From contig NZ_CP074404.1 of the NCBI RefSeq assembly GCF_018388465.1, forward strand, positions 186,001-250,000: a stretch of DNA of 64,000 nt, in the 5' to 3' direction. Source of the DNA: Cellulomonas fengjieae. GTDB taxonomy: Bacteria; Actinomycetota; Actinomycetes; Actinomycetales; Cellulomonadaceae. Under the pieces are notes generated by a model. The model was not told the origin of the DNA and ran no database searches. It worked only from the letters and a program-made list of their open reading frames with translations. Positions 1-9,462 of this stretch are shown here, piece after piece. Numbering within the stretch: the stretch's first letter is position 1; the number at the start of each line of letters is the position of its first letter. The position numbers were made by a program, and so were the translations under genes.

Positions 1-1172
1 CCGCCAAGCCGGCGGCACCGCCCCTGTCCGAGCTGCTGAACCCCGCCACGCGCCAGTTCGGCCTCTACACCCCCCAGTCGCCGTTCAACTGGGCCGAGCT
101 CGACGACGTCACCGCGAAGGTCGGCGTCGCCCCGACGATCGCCGGCTACTTCCAGGGCTGGGACGGACCGTTCCGTCCGGACGCCGTCACCCGTTCCTGG
201 CGCAAGGGCATGCTGCCGCTGCTCACCTGGGAGTCGCGCCCGCTCACGGCCGCGAACAACCAGGCGCAGGACCCTGACTACTCGCTGCCCAAGATCATCG
301 ACGGCGCGTACGACGACTACCTGCGCCAGTACGCGCGCGACGTCGCCGCCCTCGGCCTGCCGATGGCCATCCGGCTCGACCACGAGATGAACGGCGCCTG
401 GTACCCGTGGGGTGAGCGCGCGTCCGACGGCGGTCCGCTCAACGGCAACCGTCCCGGCGACTTCGTCGCGATGTGGCGCCACGTGCACGACATCTTCGAG
501 GCCGAGGGCGCCAACGCGTACGTGCTCTGGGTGTGGGCGCCGAACATCGTCAACGCACTGCCCGAGTACGCCAGCAGCTCCTCGGAGTACCTGGCGAGCC
601 TCTACCCGGGCGACGAGTACGTGGACTGGGTCGGCCTGTCGGGCTACTACCGCCCGCCGTACAAGGCGGACCAGACGCCGACGTTCTCGTACACCTACGA
701 CCGTTCCCTGGCCCAGCTGCGGTCGATCACCGACAAGCCGATCCTGCTGGCCGAGATCGGGGCCTCGGAGGTGGGCGGTAAGAAGAAGCAGTGGGTCGCC
801 GACCTGTTCGCCGGGCTGGCGCGGCCGGAGAACGCCGACATCATCGGGTTCGCCTGGTTCCACCACACGGTCACGACGATCTCCGGCGGCCAGCGCGTCA
901 CCAACGACTGGCGCATCACGTCCCGGGCGGACTCCCTGCAGGCGTTCGTCGACGGCATCACCAACCCGGCGGCGGGCTTCGTCGACGGGCCGGCCGTGGC
1001 CCCCGCCGCGGCGCCTGCACCCGAGGTCGCGGCGCCCGCACCGGCACCCGCCCCGACGCCCGAGACGGTGCCGGTCCCGACCCCGGAACCGAGCCCGACA
1101 CCGACGCCCGAACCCACGCCCGAACCCACGCCGACGCCCGAACCCACCCCGACGACCACCCAGGAGCCGTGA
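1..1172 (+). CDS. Glycoside hydrolase family 26 protein, C-terminal part
   Basis: The open frame runs in from the left edge (codons from base 3), so the N-terminus and any signal peptide lie outside the window. The visible part is a GH26 (beta-mannanase type) TIM barrel: the acid/base Glu sits in LDHEMNGAWYPWG and the nucleophile Glu in ILLAEIGASEVGG, both as the family requires. After the barrel comes a low-complexity Pro/Ala/Thr/Glu tail (repeats of PEPTP) of about 65 residues to the stop, which looks like an extracellular linker or wall-spanning stalk with no binding module after it. The stop overlaps the UDP-glucose dehydrogenase start (TGATG), so the two are translationally coupled. This suggests a role in trimming or releasing an exopolysaccharide rather than plant mannan digestion; that is inference. 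Confidence 0.85.
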   Translation, partial: AKPAAPPLSELLNPATRQFGLYTPQSPFNWAELDDVTAKVGVAPTIAGYFQGWDGPFRPDAVTRSWRKGMLPLLTWESRPLTAANNQAQDPDYSLPKIIDGAYDDYLRQYARDVAALGLPMAIRLDHEMNGAWYPWGERASDGGPLNGNRPGDFVAMWRHVHDIFEAEGANAYVLWVWAPNIVNALPEYASSSSEYLASLYPGDEYVDWVGLSGYYRPPYKADQTPTFSYTYDRSLAQLRSITDKPILLAEIGASEVGGKKKQWVADLFAGLARPENADIIGFAWFHHTVTTISGGQRVTNDWRITSRADSLQAFVDGITNPAAGFVDGPAVAPAAAPAPEVAAPAPAPAPTPETVPVPTPEPSPTPTPEPTPEPTPTPEPTPTTTQEP

Positions 1173-2554
1173 TGAACGACGTTCTCGACACCCCCGTCCG
1201 TCGACCGTTCGACCCGACCGGCCCGGCTCCGCGCATCGCGGTGCTCGGTACGGGCTACCTCGGCGCCACCCACGCGGTGGCCATGGCCCAGCTGGGCATG
1301 GAGGTGGTCGGTGTGGACACCGACCCGCACAAGGTCGAGATGCTCACCGCGGGCAAGGTCCCGTTCTACGAGCCCGGGCTGCCCGAGCTGCTCTCCGAGC
1401 AGATGGCCACGGGTCGCCTGCGGTTCACCACGGACGTGGCCGAGGCGGTGGGCTGGGCCGATGTGCACTTCGTGTGCGTGGGGACCCCGCAGTCCAAGAC
1501 CAGCCACGCCGCCGACCTGCGCTACGTCGAGGCGGTCACGACGGCCATCACCGAGAACCTCACCCACGACGCCCTGATCGTCGGCAAGTCCACCGTGCCC
1601 GTCGGCACCGCGGCCCGCCTGCGCACCCTGGTGGCCCGGGAAGCCCCCGCCGGCGTGCGCGCCGAGCTGGTCTGGAACCCCGAGTTCCTGCGCGAGGGCA
1701 AGGCGGTGGCGGACACGCTGCACCCGGACCGCATCGTCCTGGGCGGCACATCGAGCGACGCCGAGGCTCTGCTGCGGCGCGTGTATGCCGGGCCGATCGC
1801 CGAGGGCTCTCCGGTGGTGGTCTGCGACCTGCCGACCGCCGAGCTGGTCAAGGTCAGCGCGAACGCATTCTTGGCCACGAAGATCTCGTTCATCAACGCG
1901 ATCTCCGGGGTCTGCGAGGCCGCCGGCGCGGATGTCACGGTGCTGGCCGACGCCCTGGGACACGACGTGCGGATCGGGCGGCAGTTCCTCGATGCCGGGC
2001 TCGGGTTCGGTGGCGGGTGCCTGCCCAAGGACATCCGCGCGCTGATGTACCGCGCCAACGAGCTCGGCGCCGGCCGGGCGGCGGCGCTGCTCCAGCAGGT
2101 CGACGAGATCAACATGGGGCAGCGCCAGAGCGTCATCGACCTGGCCGTCCAGGCGTGCGGCGGGTCGGTGCTCAACCGGCGGATCGGCGTGCTCGGTGCT
2201 GCGTTCAAGCCGCACACCGACGACGTGCGCGACTCCCCGGCGCTCAACGTCGCGGCCGCCCTGCACCTGCGTGGCGCCCAGGTCACGGTCTACGACCCCG
2301 AGGCCGGCGACACCGCGAGGGCGATGTTCCCGACCCTCGGGTACGCGACCAGCGTGGACGAGGCCGTCGAGGGCACCGACGTGATCCTGGTGCTGACCGA
2401 GTGGGACGAGTTCATCCAGGCCGACCCGGCCCACCTGGCCCTGCTGACGCACCAGCCGGCCGTGATCGACGCTCGCGGCCGGCTCGACGCCGCGCGGTGG
2501 CGTTCGGCGGGATGGACATTCACCGGACTGGGCCGCGCCGCTCTCGCCGCCTGA
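1172..2554 (+). CDS. ugd: UDP-glucose 6-dehydrogenase
   Basis: Oxidises UDP-glucose twice with NAD+ to UDP-glucuronate, a precursor for acidic exopolysaccharide or capsule. The start is the ATG overlapping the stop of the preceding GH26 gene, giving 460 residues, the usual family length. An N-terminal Rossmann motif IAVLGTGYLGATHA, the middle-domain lysine region, and the catalytic Cys (about residue 283) in GLGFGGGCLPKD are all present, as is the C-terminal substrate domain FKPHTDDVRDSPALN. Coupling to a GH26 glycosidase and closeness to phosphoglucomutase and a GT2 transferase suggest a polysaccharide pathway. In-frame codons continue upstream of the ATG, but that region belongs to the GH26 frame. 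Confidence 0.95.
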   Translation: MNDVLDTPVRRPFDPTGPAPRIAVLGTGYLGATHAVAMAQLGMEVVGVDTDPHKVEMLTAGKVPFYEPGLPELLSEQMATGRLRFTTDVAEAVGWADVHFVCVGTPQSKTSHAADLRYVEAVTTAITENLTHDALIVGKSTVPVGTAARLRTLVAREAPAGVRAELVWNPEFLREGKAVADTLHPDRIVLGGTSSDAEALLRRVYAGPIAEGSPVVVCDLPTAELVKVSANAFLATKISFINAISGVCEAAGADVTVLADALGHDVRIGRQFLDAGLGFGGGCLPKDIRALMYRANELGAGRAAALLQQVDEINMGQRQSVIDLAVQACGGSVLNRRIGVLGAAFKPHTDDVRDSPALNVAAALHLRGAQVTVYDPEAGDTARAMFPTLGYATSVDEAVEGTDVILVLTEWDEFIQADPAHLALLTHQPAVIDARGRLDAARWRSAGWTFTGLGRAALAA

Positions 2555-2557
2555 CCC

Positions 2558-2593
2558 TGCCGACGGCCCCGGAACCCCCCGGGGTCGTCGGCA
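2558..2593. terminator. Bidirectional terminator hairpin between ugd and pgm
   Basis: A 15-bp stem (one G.U pair) around a six-base loop lies in the 45-bp gap between two convergent genes. There is no U-tract, which is common for actinobacterial terminators. It can serve both strands. Confidence 0.7.
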
Positions 2594-2599
2594 CGTCCG

Positions 2600-4273
<1,674 letters not shown>

Positions 4274-4343
4274 GCCGCGATCCTGCCCCACCGCCCGGCG
4301 TGCCGCGACCCCCTGGGCGGCTGGTCGGCCCGGTGCGGACCGG

Positions 4344-4349
4344 TAACCT
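4344..4349 (+). promoter_or_regulatory. -10 box TAACCT, leaderless start
   Basis: TAACCT is followed by 7 nt and then the ATG of the DUF5926 gene; no ribosome-binding site fits in that space, so a leaderless transcript is inferred. Confidence 0.55.
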
Positions 4350-4356
4350 TTCCGGC

Positions 4357-5181
4357 ATGGCCAAGAACTCGTCCGACTTCGTGCTGCGCCCGTTCGAAGG
4401 GCTCCCCGGTGAGCCCGACTGGGTGGCGCTCAAGGAGCTCGTCCCCGCCGCGACGGCGACCGCCCGCACGACCGCCGAGCACGGCGCGCGCGACGTCCTG
4501 GTGACCACGGTGCTGCCCAACGGCTGGCCCGCGCTGCACCGCGCCGACGGGATGATCCTGCTGGCCCTGCAGACCACCACCAGCTCCAACGACGTCAGCC
4601 GCGACCTCGCGCACGCCCTGCTGGAGGCCCTCGAGGTCGAGGCGGGCACCGCCGTCGAGACGATCGGCCTGCCCGAGCCGGGGCCGCGCCTGCAGGACGT
4701 GCTGGACCTCGGCGTCCCCTTCGAGGTCACCGTGCAGGGCTCGTTCGCGTACTGGCTCGACCCGGACACCGAGCGGACCCCGGAGCTCGAGGCCGCGATC
4801 GAGGAGGCCGACGCCGGCATCATCGACACCGTCAAGCTCCAGGCGGCCGAGTCCGCCTACTGGTGCCGGATGGGTCCGCGCGAGTTCCTGCGCTGGGCGC
4901 AGCCGCACGAGGAGCAGGTGGTCCTCGACGGGCTGGCGCGCCTGCACGCCCGTCGCGAGTCGGGCTTCGAGGGCGCCAAGTTCATCGGCTACTTCCGCTC
5001 CGCGGGCCTCGTCGTGCCGGTGTGGGAGCTTGCGAAGGGCTCCGAGGCCGAGGACATCGAGGGGCCGGTCGCCGAGTTCCTGCCCCGGTTCGAGGCGGCG
5101 CTCGCGGACGCGACGCCGCTGGACGCCAACGAGCGCCGCGCGCGGGCGGGTCTGGTCGCCCGCCAGGTCACGCTGCGCTGA
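4357..5181 (+). CDS. DUF5926 family protein
   Basis: A 274-residue soluble protein without signal peptide or membrane segment. The sequence matches the actinobacterial DUF5926 family as remembered (N-terminal [20 protein letters not shown], middle YWLDPDT, and [25 protein letters not shown] near residue 170). No catalytic motif can be recognised and the function is unknown. The ATG at 4357 is chosen because a -10 box lies 7 nt upstream, giving a leaderless start; upstream in-frame codons would run into the phosphoglucomutase promoter region. It is divergent from pgm and followed 36 nt later by a glycosyltransferase with its own -10 box. Confidence 0.75.
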   Translation: MAKNSSDFVLRPFEGLPGEPDWVALKELVPAATATARTTAEHGARDVLVTTVLPNGWPALHRADGMILLALQTTTSSNDVSRDLAHALLEALEVEAGTAVETIGLPEPGPRLQDVLDLGVPFEVTVQGSFAYWLDPDTERTPELEAAIEEADAGIIDTVKLQAAESAYWCRMGPREFLRWAQPHEEQVVLDGLARLHARRESGFEGAKFIGYFRSAGLVVPVWELAKGSEAEDIEGPVAEFLPRFEAALADATPLDANERRARAGLVARQVTLR

Positions 5182-5204
5182 CGGGCGGGACCTGGTCGGA
5201 TAGG

Positions 5205-5210
5205 TAGGGT
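5205..5210 (+). promoter_or_regulatory. -10 box TAGGGT, leaderless start
   Basis: TAGGGT is followed by 7 nt and then GTG at 5218, which favours that GTG over the one at 5209 that overlaps the box. Confidence 0.5.
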
Positions 5211-5217
5211 GACCGAC

Positions 5218-6120
5218 GTGACGCGCAAGGGCGGCCAGGCCGCGGACGAGCAGGCGGGGACCGCTGCGCCGACCCTTGCCGACGCGGGCCCCGGGACCGC
5301 GAACCCGTCCGCGGCGGCGCGCAAGGCGGCCGCCGAGGAGCGCAAGGCGGCGGCACAGCGGGCCCGTCAGCGTGTCGCCGTGATCATCCCCGCCAAGGAC
5401 GAGTCCCGACGGATCGCCGCGACCGTGCGCTCGGCCCGCGCCATCCCGCACGTGGACCTGGTGCTCGTCGTCGACGACGGCTCGGAGGACAACACCCAGC
5501 ACGTCGCGCGCGAGGCCGGCGCGGTCGTCGTCCGGCACTCGCACAACCGCGGCAAGGCCGCCGCCATGGAGACCGGTGCCGCCGTCGTCGCCATGCGGGA
5601 CGCGCCCGACCGTCAGCCCCGGATCCTGCTGTTCATCGACGGCGACCTGGGGGAGACCGCGGTCAACACCGCGCCCCTCGTGCCGCCGGTGTTCGAGGGC
5701 CACGCGGACCTGGCGATCGCCTTGATCCCGCCGCAGCCCGGCGCCGGTGGCCGCGGGATCGTGGTCGGCACCGCCCGCCGCGCGATCTCCGCGATGACCG
5801 GCTGGACGCCGACGCAGCCCTTGTCTGGCATGCGCTGCCTGACCCGCGCGGCGTTCGAGGCGGCCACCCCGCTGGCGCACGGCTGGGGCGTCGAGACCGG
5901 GATGACGATCGACCTGCTCCGGCGCGGCTTCCGCGTCGTCGAGGTGCCGTGCGACCTGAAGCACCGGCCGTCCGGCTCCGACCTCAAGGGCCAGCTGCAC
6001 CGGGCCGCCCAGTACCGGGACGTGGTGCTGGCGGTCAACGCCCGCCGCGTCCGGCGCGCCGCCGGTGCGGTCAAGCGGACCGTGGCCCCCGCGCAGAAGC
6101 CTCCGCAGACCCACCGCTAG
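5218..6120 (+). CDS. Family 2 glycosyltransferase
   Basis: A GT-A fold transferase. After an Ala/Lys-rich, probably coiled N-terminal stretch of about 50 residues comes VAVIIPAKDESRRIAATVRS, then the nucleotide-binding VVDDGSEDNTQHVA and the metal-binding DGDLGET. Its C-terminal part (MTIDLLRRGFRVVEVPCDLKHRP) resembles transferases that build polyprenyl- or lipid-linked sugars, but no acceptor can be named and no membrane segment is visible. GTG at 5218 is preferred (300 residues) from the leaderless spacing; GTG at 5209 is possible. Its last 50 bases overlap the end of the convergent membrane-protein gene. Confidence 0.83.
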   Translation: MTRKGGQAADEQAGTAAPTLADAGPGTANPSAAARKAAAEERKAAAQRARQRVAVIIPAKDESRRIAATVRSARAIPHVDLVLVVDDGSEDNTQHVAREAGAVVVRHSHNRGKAAAMETGAAVVAMRDAPDRQPRILLFIDGDLGETAVNTAPLVPPVFEGHADLAIALIPPQPGAGGRGIVVGTARRAISAMTGWTPTQPLSGMRCLTRAAFEAATPLAHGWGVETGMTIDLLRRGFRVVEVPCDLKHRPSGSDLKGQLHRAAQYRDVVLAVNARRVRRAAGAVKRTVAPAQKPPQTHR

Positions 6121-8422
6121 TCGGCGGCTGGTCGGCCGCCAGCTCGCCGGCGGCCGGTGCCACGTCGCCCTCCGGGGCGCCGAGCCGCCACTGCGCGGCC
6201 GCGGCCACGAGGCACGGGACGGCCAGCGCGATGCCGGTGGCGGGCACCACGATCCCGGAGTCGTTCATCAGGAACCCCACGGTCAGCGCCGCCGTGATCG
6301 CCGCGATCGCGGGGCGCAGCAGGGGAACCGCGCTGGTCAGTCCGGCCAGCGGCCCCTGGCCCATGAGCGCGCCGCGCCGCGGGCGGCCGCCCACGACGAC
6401 GAGCCAGGTCAGGGCGATCCCGCCGATCGCGGTCACCAGGTACCGCCACGACGTGAGCACCCTGAGGTTGACGGCGATCTTGCGCTCGACCACGTCCCAG
6501 AGGCCCCCGTCGAGCACGGTGGCGAAGAACCGGCCGAGGTGCGTGCGGTCCGCCGCGGGCCGCAGCCAGTCGAGCACCGCGAAACCCCCGACGACCACGG
6601 CACCGACCAGCGCGATCAGCCCGATCCAGCGCCAGCTGACCCGGCGGCCGCTCACCACGATGGTCAGCATCGCGAACGCGAGGATGAGGGCCGGCGGCCC
6701 GCCGAAGTCGCTGCCGAGTCCGGGCGCGCCGTCCACGACGACCAGCACCAGCCCGAGCGCGGCCACGGCGACCGTGGCCAGGGTGCGTCGGCCCTTGCGC
6801 AGCAGCGGGTCCGCGATGGCGACGGCGAGCAGCAGGCCGCCCGCGGTCAGCAGCGCGAACGCCTGGTTGCTCATCCCGTAGAACCGGGCCGCCAGGAGCC
6901 GGTGAGCGCCCATCGGGGAGTCGATGATGAGCGTGGAGCCCGTGCAGGCGGTGACGACGAGCACGGCCACGGTCACGCCCGCGACCACGCCCGCCGGGCC
7001 GAGCAGGTTGCGCCGCCACGGACCCACCAGGGCGAGCGCGGTGATCGCCGCGATCCAGCCGAGCAGCACCCACCAGAACGCGGTCACCGGCGTGCCCGCG
7101 CGCCACCACGGGATCGTGTTGGTGAGGAACGAGGCGACCGGTGCCGCGGCGAGCGCGAGCGCGGCCACGTGCAGCACCCGCAGCGCCGGGCGCAGCGGAC
7201 GCCGGTCCGAGCGGCCCGTGCGGCTGAGGATGATCGCGGCGGCGATGAACAGGACCGCCTGGATGAGCACCAGACGCGTCGAGTAGTCGCTGCTCACGCG
7301 GGTGACCATCGTGGCGTGCCGTTGGATGTCGAGCAGCTCTGCGAGCCGCGCGGTCGCGGTGCCGGTCGGCGGTCCGGGCAGGATCTCGGCGCCGCTGAAC
7401 GCGGCGGCGCTGTTGTCCAGGCCGATGCCGGCCAGCAGGGTCGGCGTGACGTCGACGGTCTGGATGAGGCCCGGCTGCCGGGTCGAGCCGGAGGTCAGCA
7501 GGCTGTCGACGTACTCGTCGCCGTCGGGCGCCAGGCCGGTGGCGGCGGCCAGCTGCAGCGCGGTGCGCCCGGAGTCGGCGAGCGAGACCACCAGGACGGT
7601 CGCGCCCGAGCGCTGCGCCCCGGCGATCGCGGCGCCGACCCGCTCGTCGATGGCCTGCGCCTGCAGCGCCCGGGACGGCTCCACGATCGCGTCGGGGGTC
7701 GACACGTCGGGCGGCGTCGGCTCCGTCAGCTCGCCCGGCACGGTCTCCGTCGGCTGCGGGACGCTCGGTCGCGACGCCGTGGCGTACCCGGGGTCCCGGA
7801 GCGAGCCGGCGTCCACGACGACCAGCCGGGAGGTGCCGAGGGCGTCGCGGACGGCCTGGGTGATGCCCGTGCTCGTCGTCGGCAGGGCCTCGTGCGTGCC
7901 CACGGGGAACCCCGCGGTGTCGGCGAGCGCGATCGCGGCACCGGGGCCGATGCCGGTCACGGCGGACCCGGCGGCGGCCAGCGCGTCACCGAGGAGACCC
8001 GCCGTGGCGCCGTACGACTCGGCGTCGGCCGCCGCGACGTACTCCTCCCAGCCGGGCACCTGACCGCTCTCGCCGGGGTCGCGCAGGGTCCGGCAGGTGC
8101 CGTCGTCCACCCCCACGTCGGCCGCGCGCGTGCCGGTCGACACCGCGAGCCAGCCGTCCGCGGGGCACGAGCGGGACGCGACGCTGCGAGCGGCGACCAG
8201 ACCGATCGAGCCCTCGCGGGACATCGACCACAGCGCGGGGGTGGTCAGGGTGGTGACGTCGTCCCAGCGGACGCCGGTCACGCCGACCAGGAGCACCGGT
8301 GCGGGAGCGGGGTCGTCGGCGGCCTGCGCGGGCGTCACCAGGAAGACGCCCACCAGGGCGAGCACGAGCGTGAGCACCGCACCGCGGAGCAGGGACGCGC
8401 GCGGGCGGGCGGGGGTCGGCAC
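6071..8422 (-). CDS. Large membrane protein with extracellular phosphatase-like N-domain
   Basis: 783 residues: signal peptide with an AQA-type cleavage site near residue 34, an extracellular domain of about 350 residues, then roughly ten to twelve membrane segments from LVLIQAVLFIAAAIILS onward. The outer domain has the layout of alkaline-phosphatase-superfamily proteins (PVLLVGVTGVRWDDV at its start, VLVVSLADSG later), but I cannot point to a full set of metal ligands. A role in envelope polymer handling is only a guess. Start GTG at 8422 is supported by TAGGCT 6 nt upstream. The 3' end overlaps the convergent glycosyltransferase gene by 50 bases, so both C-termini are encoded by the same DNA. 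Confidence 0.8.
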   Translation of the reverse strand: MPTPARPRASLLRGAVLTLVLALVGVFLVTPAQAADDPAPAPVLLVGVTGVRWDDVTTLTTPALWSMSREGSIGLVAARSVASRSCPADGWLAVSTGTRAADVGVDDGTCRTLRDPGESGQVPGWEEYVAAADAESYGATAGLLGDALAAAGSAVTGIGPGAAIALADTAGFPVGTHEALPTTSTGITQAVRDALGTSRLVVVDAGSLRDPGYATASRPSVPQPTETVPGELTEPTPPDVSTPDAIVEPSRALQAQAIDERVGAAIAGAQRSGATVLVVSLADSGRTALQLAAATGLAPDGDEYVDSLLTSGSTRQPGLIQTVDVTPTLLAGIGLDNSAAAFSGAEILPGPPTGTATARLAELLDIQRHATMVTRVSSDYSTRLVLIQAVLFIAAAIILSRTGRSDRRPLRPALRVLHVAALALAAAPVASFLTNTIPWWRAGTPVTAFWWVLLGWIAAITALALVGPWRRNLLGPAGVVAGVTVAVLVVTACTGSTLIIDSPMGAHRLLAARFYGMSNQAFALLTAGGLLLAVAIADPLLRKGRRTLATVAVAALGLVLVVVDGAPGLGSDFGGPPALILAFAMLTIVVSGRRVSWRWIGLIALVGAVVVGGFAVLDWLRPAADRTHLGRFFATVLDGGLWDVVERKIAVNLRVLTSWRYLVTAIGGIALTWLVVVGGRPRRGALMGQGPLAGLTSAVPLLRPAIAAITAALTVGFLMNDSGIVVPATGIALAVPCLVAAAAQWRLGAPEGDVAPAAGELAADQPPTSGGSAEASARGPRSA

Positions 8423-8428
8423 CGCTCC

Positions 8429-8434
8429 AGCCTA
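8429..8434 (-). promoter_or_regulatory. -10 box TAGGCT (minus strand), leaderless start
   Basis: On the minus strand TAGGCT is followed by 6 nt and the GTG at 8422. Confidence 0.5.
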
Positions 8435-8511
8435 CGGGCGCACTACCCTCGACCCCGGCGGCGCTGCGGGTATCCGTGCAGCGTGCACACCATCTGCACG
8501 GGAGGGACGCG

Positions 8512-9459
8512 ATGTCTCAAGCGCTACCGCGCTACGCCTACCTGGGGCCGGCCGGCACCTTCACGCAGGCGGCGCTGCGCCAGGTCGTCCCCGCGGGGGA
8601 GTGCGTCGAGCTGCCCGTGACCGACGTGGCGTCGGCCATCGAGGCCGTGCGGACCGGCGACGCCGACTTCGCCGTCGTGGCGATCGAGAGCACCGTCGAG
8701 GGGGGCGTGACCGCGACCCTCGACAGCCTCGCGGGCGGCGACCCGCTCGTCATCGTGCGCGAGATGCTGGTGCCGGTGCAGTTCGCGCTCGCCGCGGCGC
8801 CGGGCGTCCGGCTCGAGGACGTGCGGCGGATCTCCGCGCACCCGCACGCGTGGGTGCAGTGCCGGCGCTGGCTCGCGCGCCACCTGCCGTCCGTGGTGCA
8901 CGTGCCCGCGACGTCCAACACCGCGCCCGCCGCGCTCATCGCCGCCGGTGGTGCGCAGCCGGGCTTCGACGCCGCGCTGGTGCCGCCGGCAGCCGTCGAG
9001 CCGTACGGTCTCGTCGCCCTCGCCGAGGACGTCGCGGACAACGTGTCGGCGCAGACCCGGTTCGTCGTCGTCGGTCACCCCGGTGACGTGCCCGCGCGCA
9101 CCGGGGCGGACAAGACGACGCTGGTCGTGCACCTGCCGGACAACGAGGCGGGCGCGCTGCTCGCGATGCTCGAGCAGTTCGCGGTGCGCGGGGTGAACCT
9201 GTCGCGGATCGAGTCGCGACCCATCGGGGACGCGCTCGGCCGCTACTCGTTCTCCCTGGACGCCGAGGGCCACATCACCGACGAGCGCGTCGGCGAGGCC
9301 GTGATGGGCCTGCACCGGCGCTGCCCGTACGTCAGGTTCCTCGGCTCGTACCCGCGGGCCGACGCCGTGGAGCCGACCGTGCACGTGGGCACCGCCGACG
9401 CCGACTTCGTCGAGGCCCGCTCCTGGCTGCAGGCCGTCCGTGGCGGCTCCGCGACCTGA
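8512..9459 (+). CDS. pheA: Prephenate dehydratase
   Basis: Converts prephenate to phenylpyruvate, the penultimate step of phenylalanine synthesis. The 315-residue protein starts YAYLGPAGTFTQAAL, carries the catalytic TRF motif in AQTRFVVVG (about residue 181) and the ESTVEGG loop, then an ACT regulatory domain from about residue 200 (VVHLPDNEAGALLAMLEQF, with the ESRP phenylalanine-binding motif in SRIESRPIG). It lacks a chorismate mutase domain, as is normal in Actinobacteria. ATG at 8512 follows a good GGAGGG site 6 nt upstream. It is divergent from the membrane-protein gene and ends 3 nt from the convergent M48 protease gene. Confidence 0.95.
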   Translation: MSQALPRYAYLGPAGTFTQAALRQVVPAGECVELPVTDVASAIEAVRTGDADFAVVAIESTVEGGVTATLDSLAGGDPLVIVREMLVPVQFALAAAPGVRLEDVRRISAHPHAWVQCRRWLARHLPSVVHVPATSNTAPAALIAAGGAQPGFDAALVPPAAVEPYGLVALAEDVADNVSAQTRFVVVGHPGDVPARTGADKTTLVVHLPDNEAGALLAMLEQFAVRGVNLSRIESRPIGDALGRYSFSLDAEGHITDERVGEAVMGLHRRCPYVRFLGSYPRADAVEPTVHVGTADADFVEARSWLQAVRGGSAT

Positions 9460-9462
9460 CGG

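Noticed and set aside
8476..8488. Short palindrome GTGCA-GCG-TGCAC before pheA as an attenuator
   Set aside because: Only 5 bp of stem, no leader peptide rich in Phe codons, and no terminator alternative nearby.
6065..8620. An 851-residue plus-strand frame across the membrane-protein gene
   Set aside because: Arg/Gly/Ala-rich shadow without motifs; the minus strand has a signal peptide and membrane helices.
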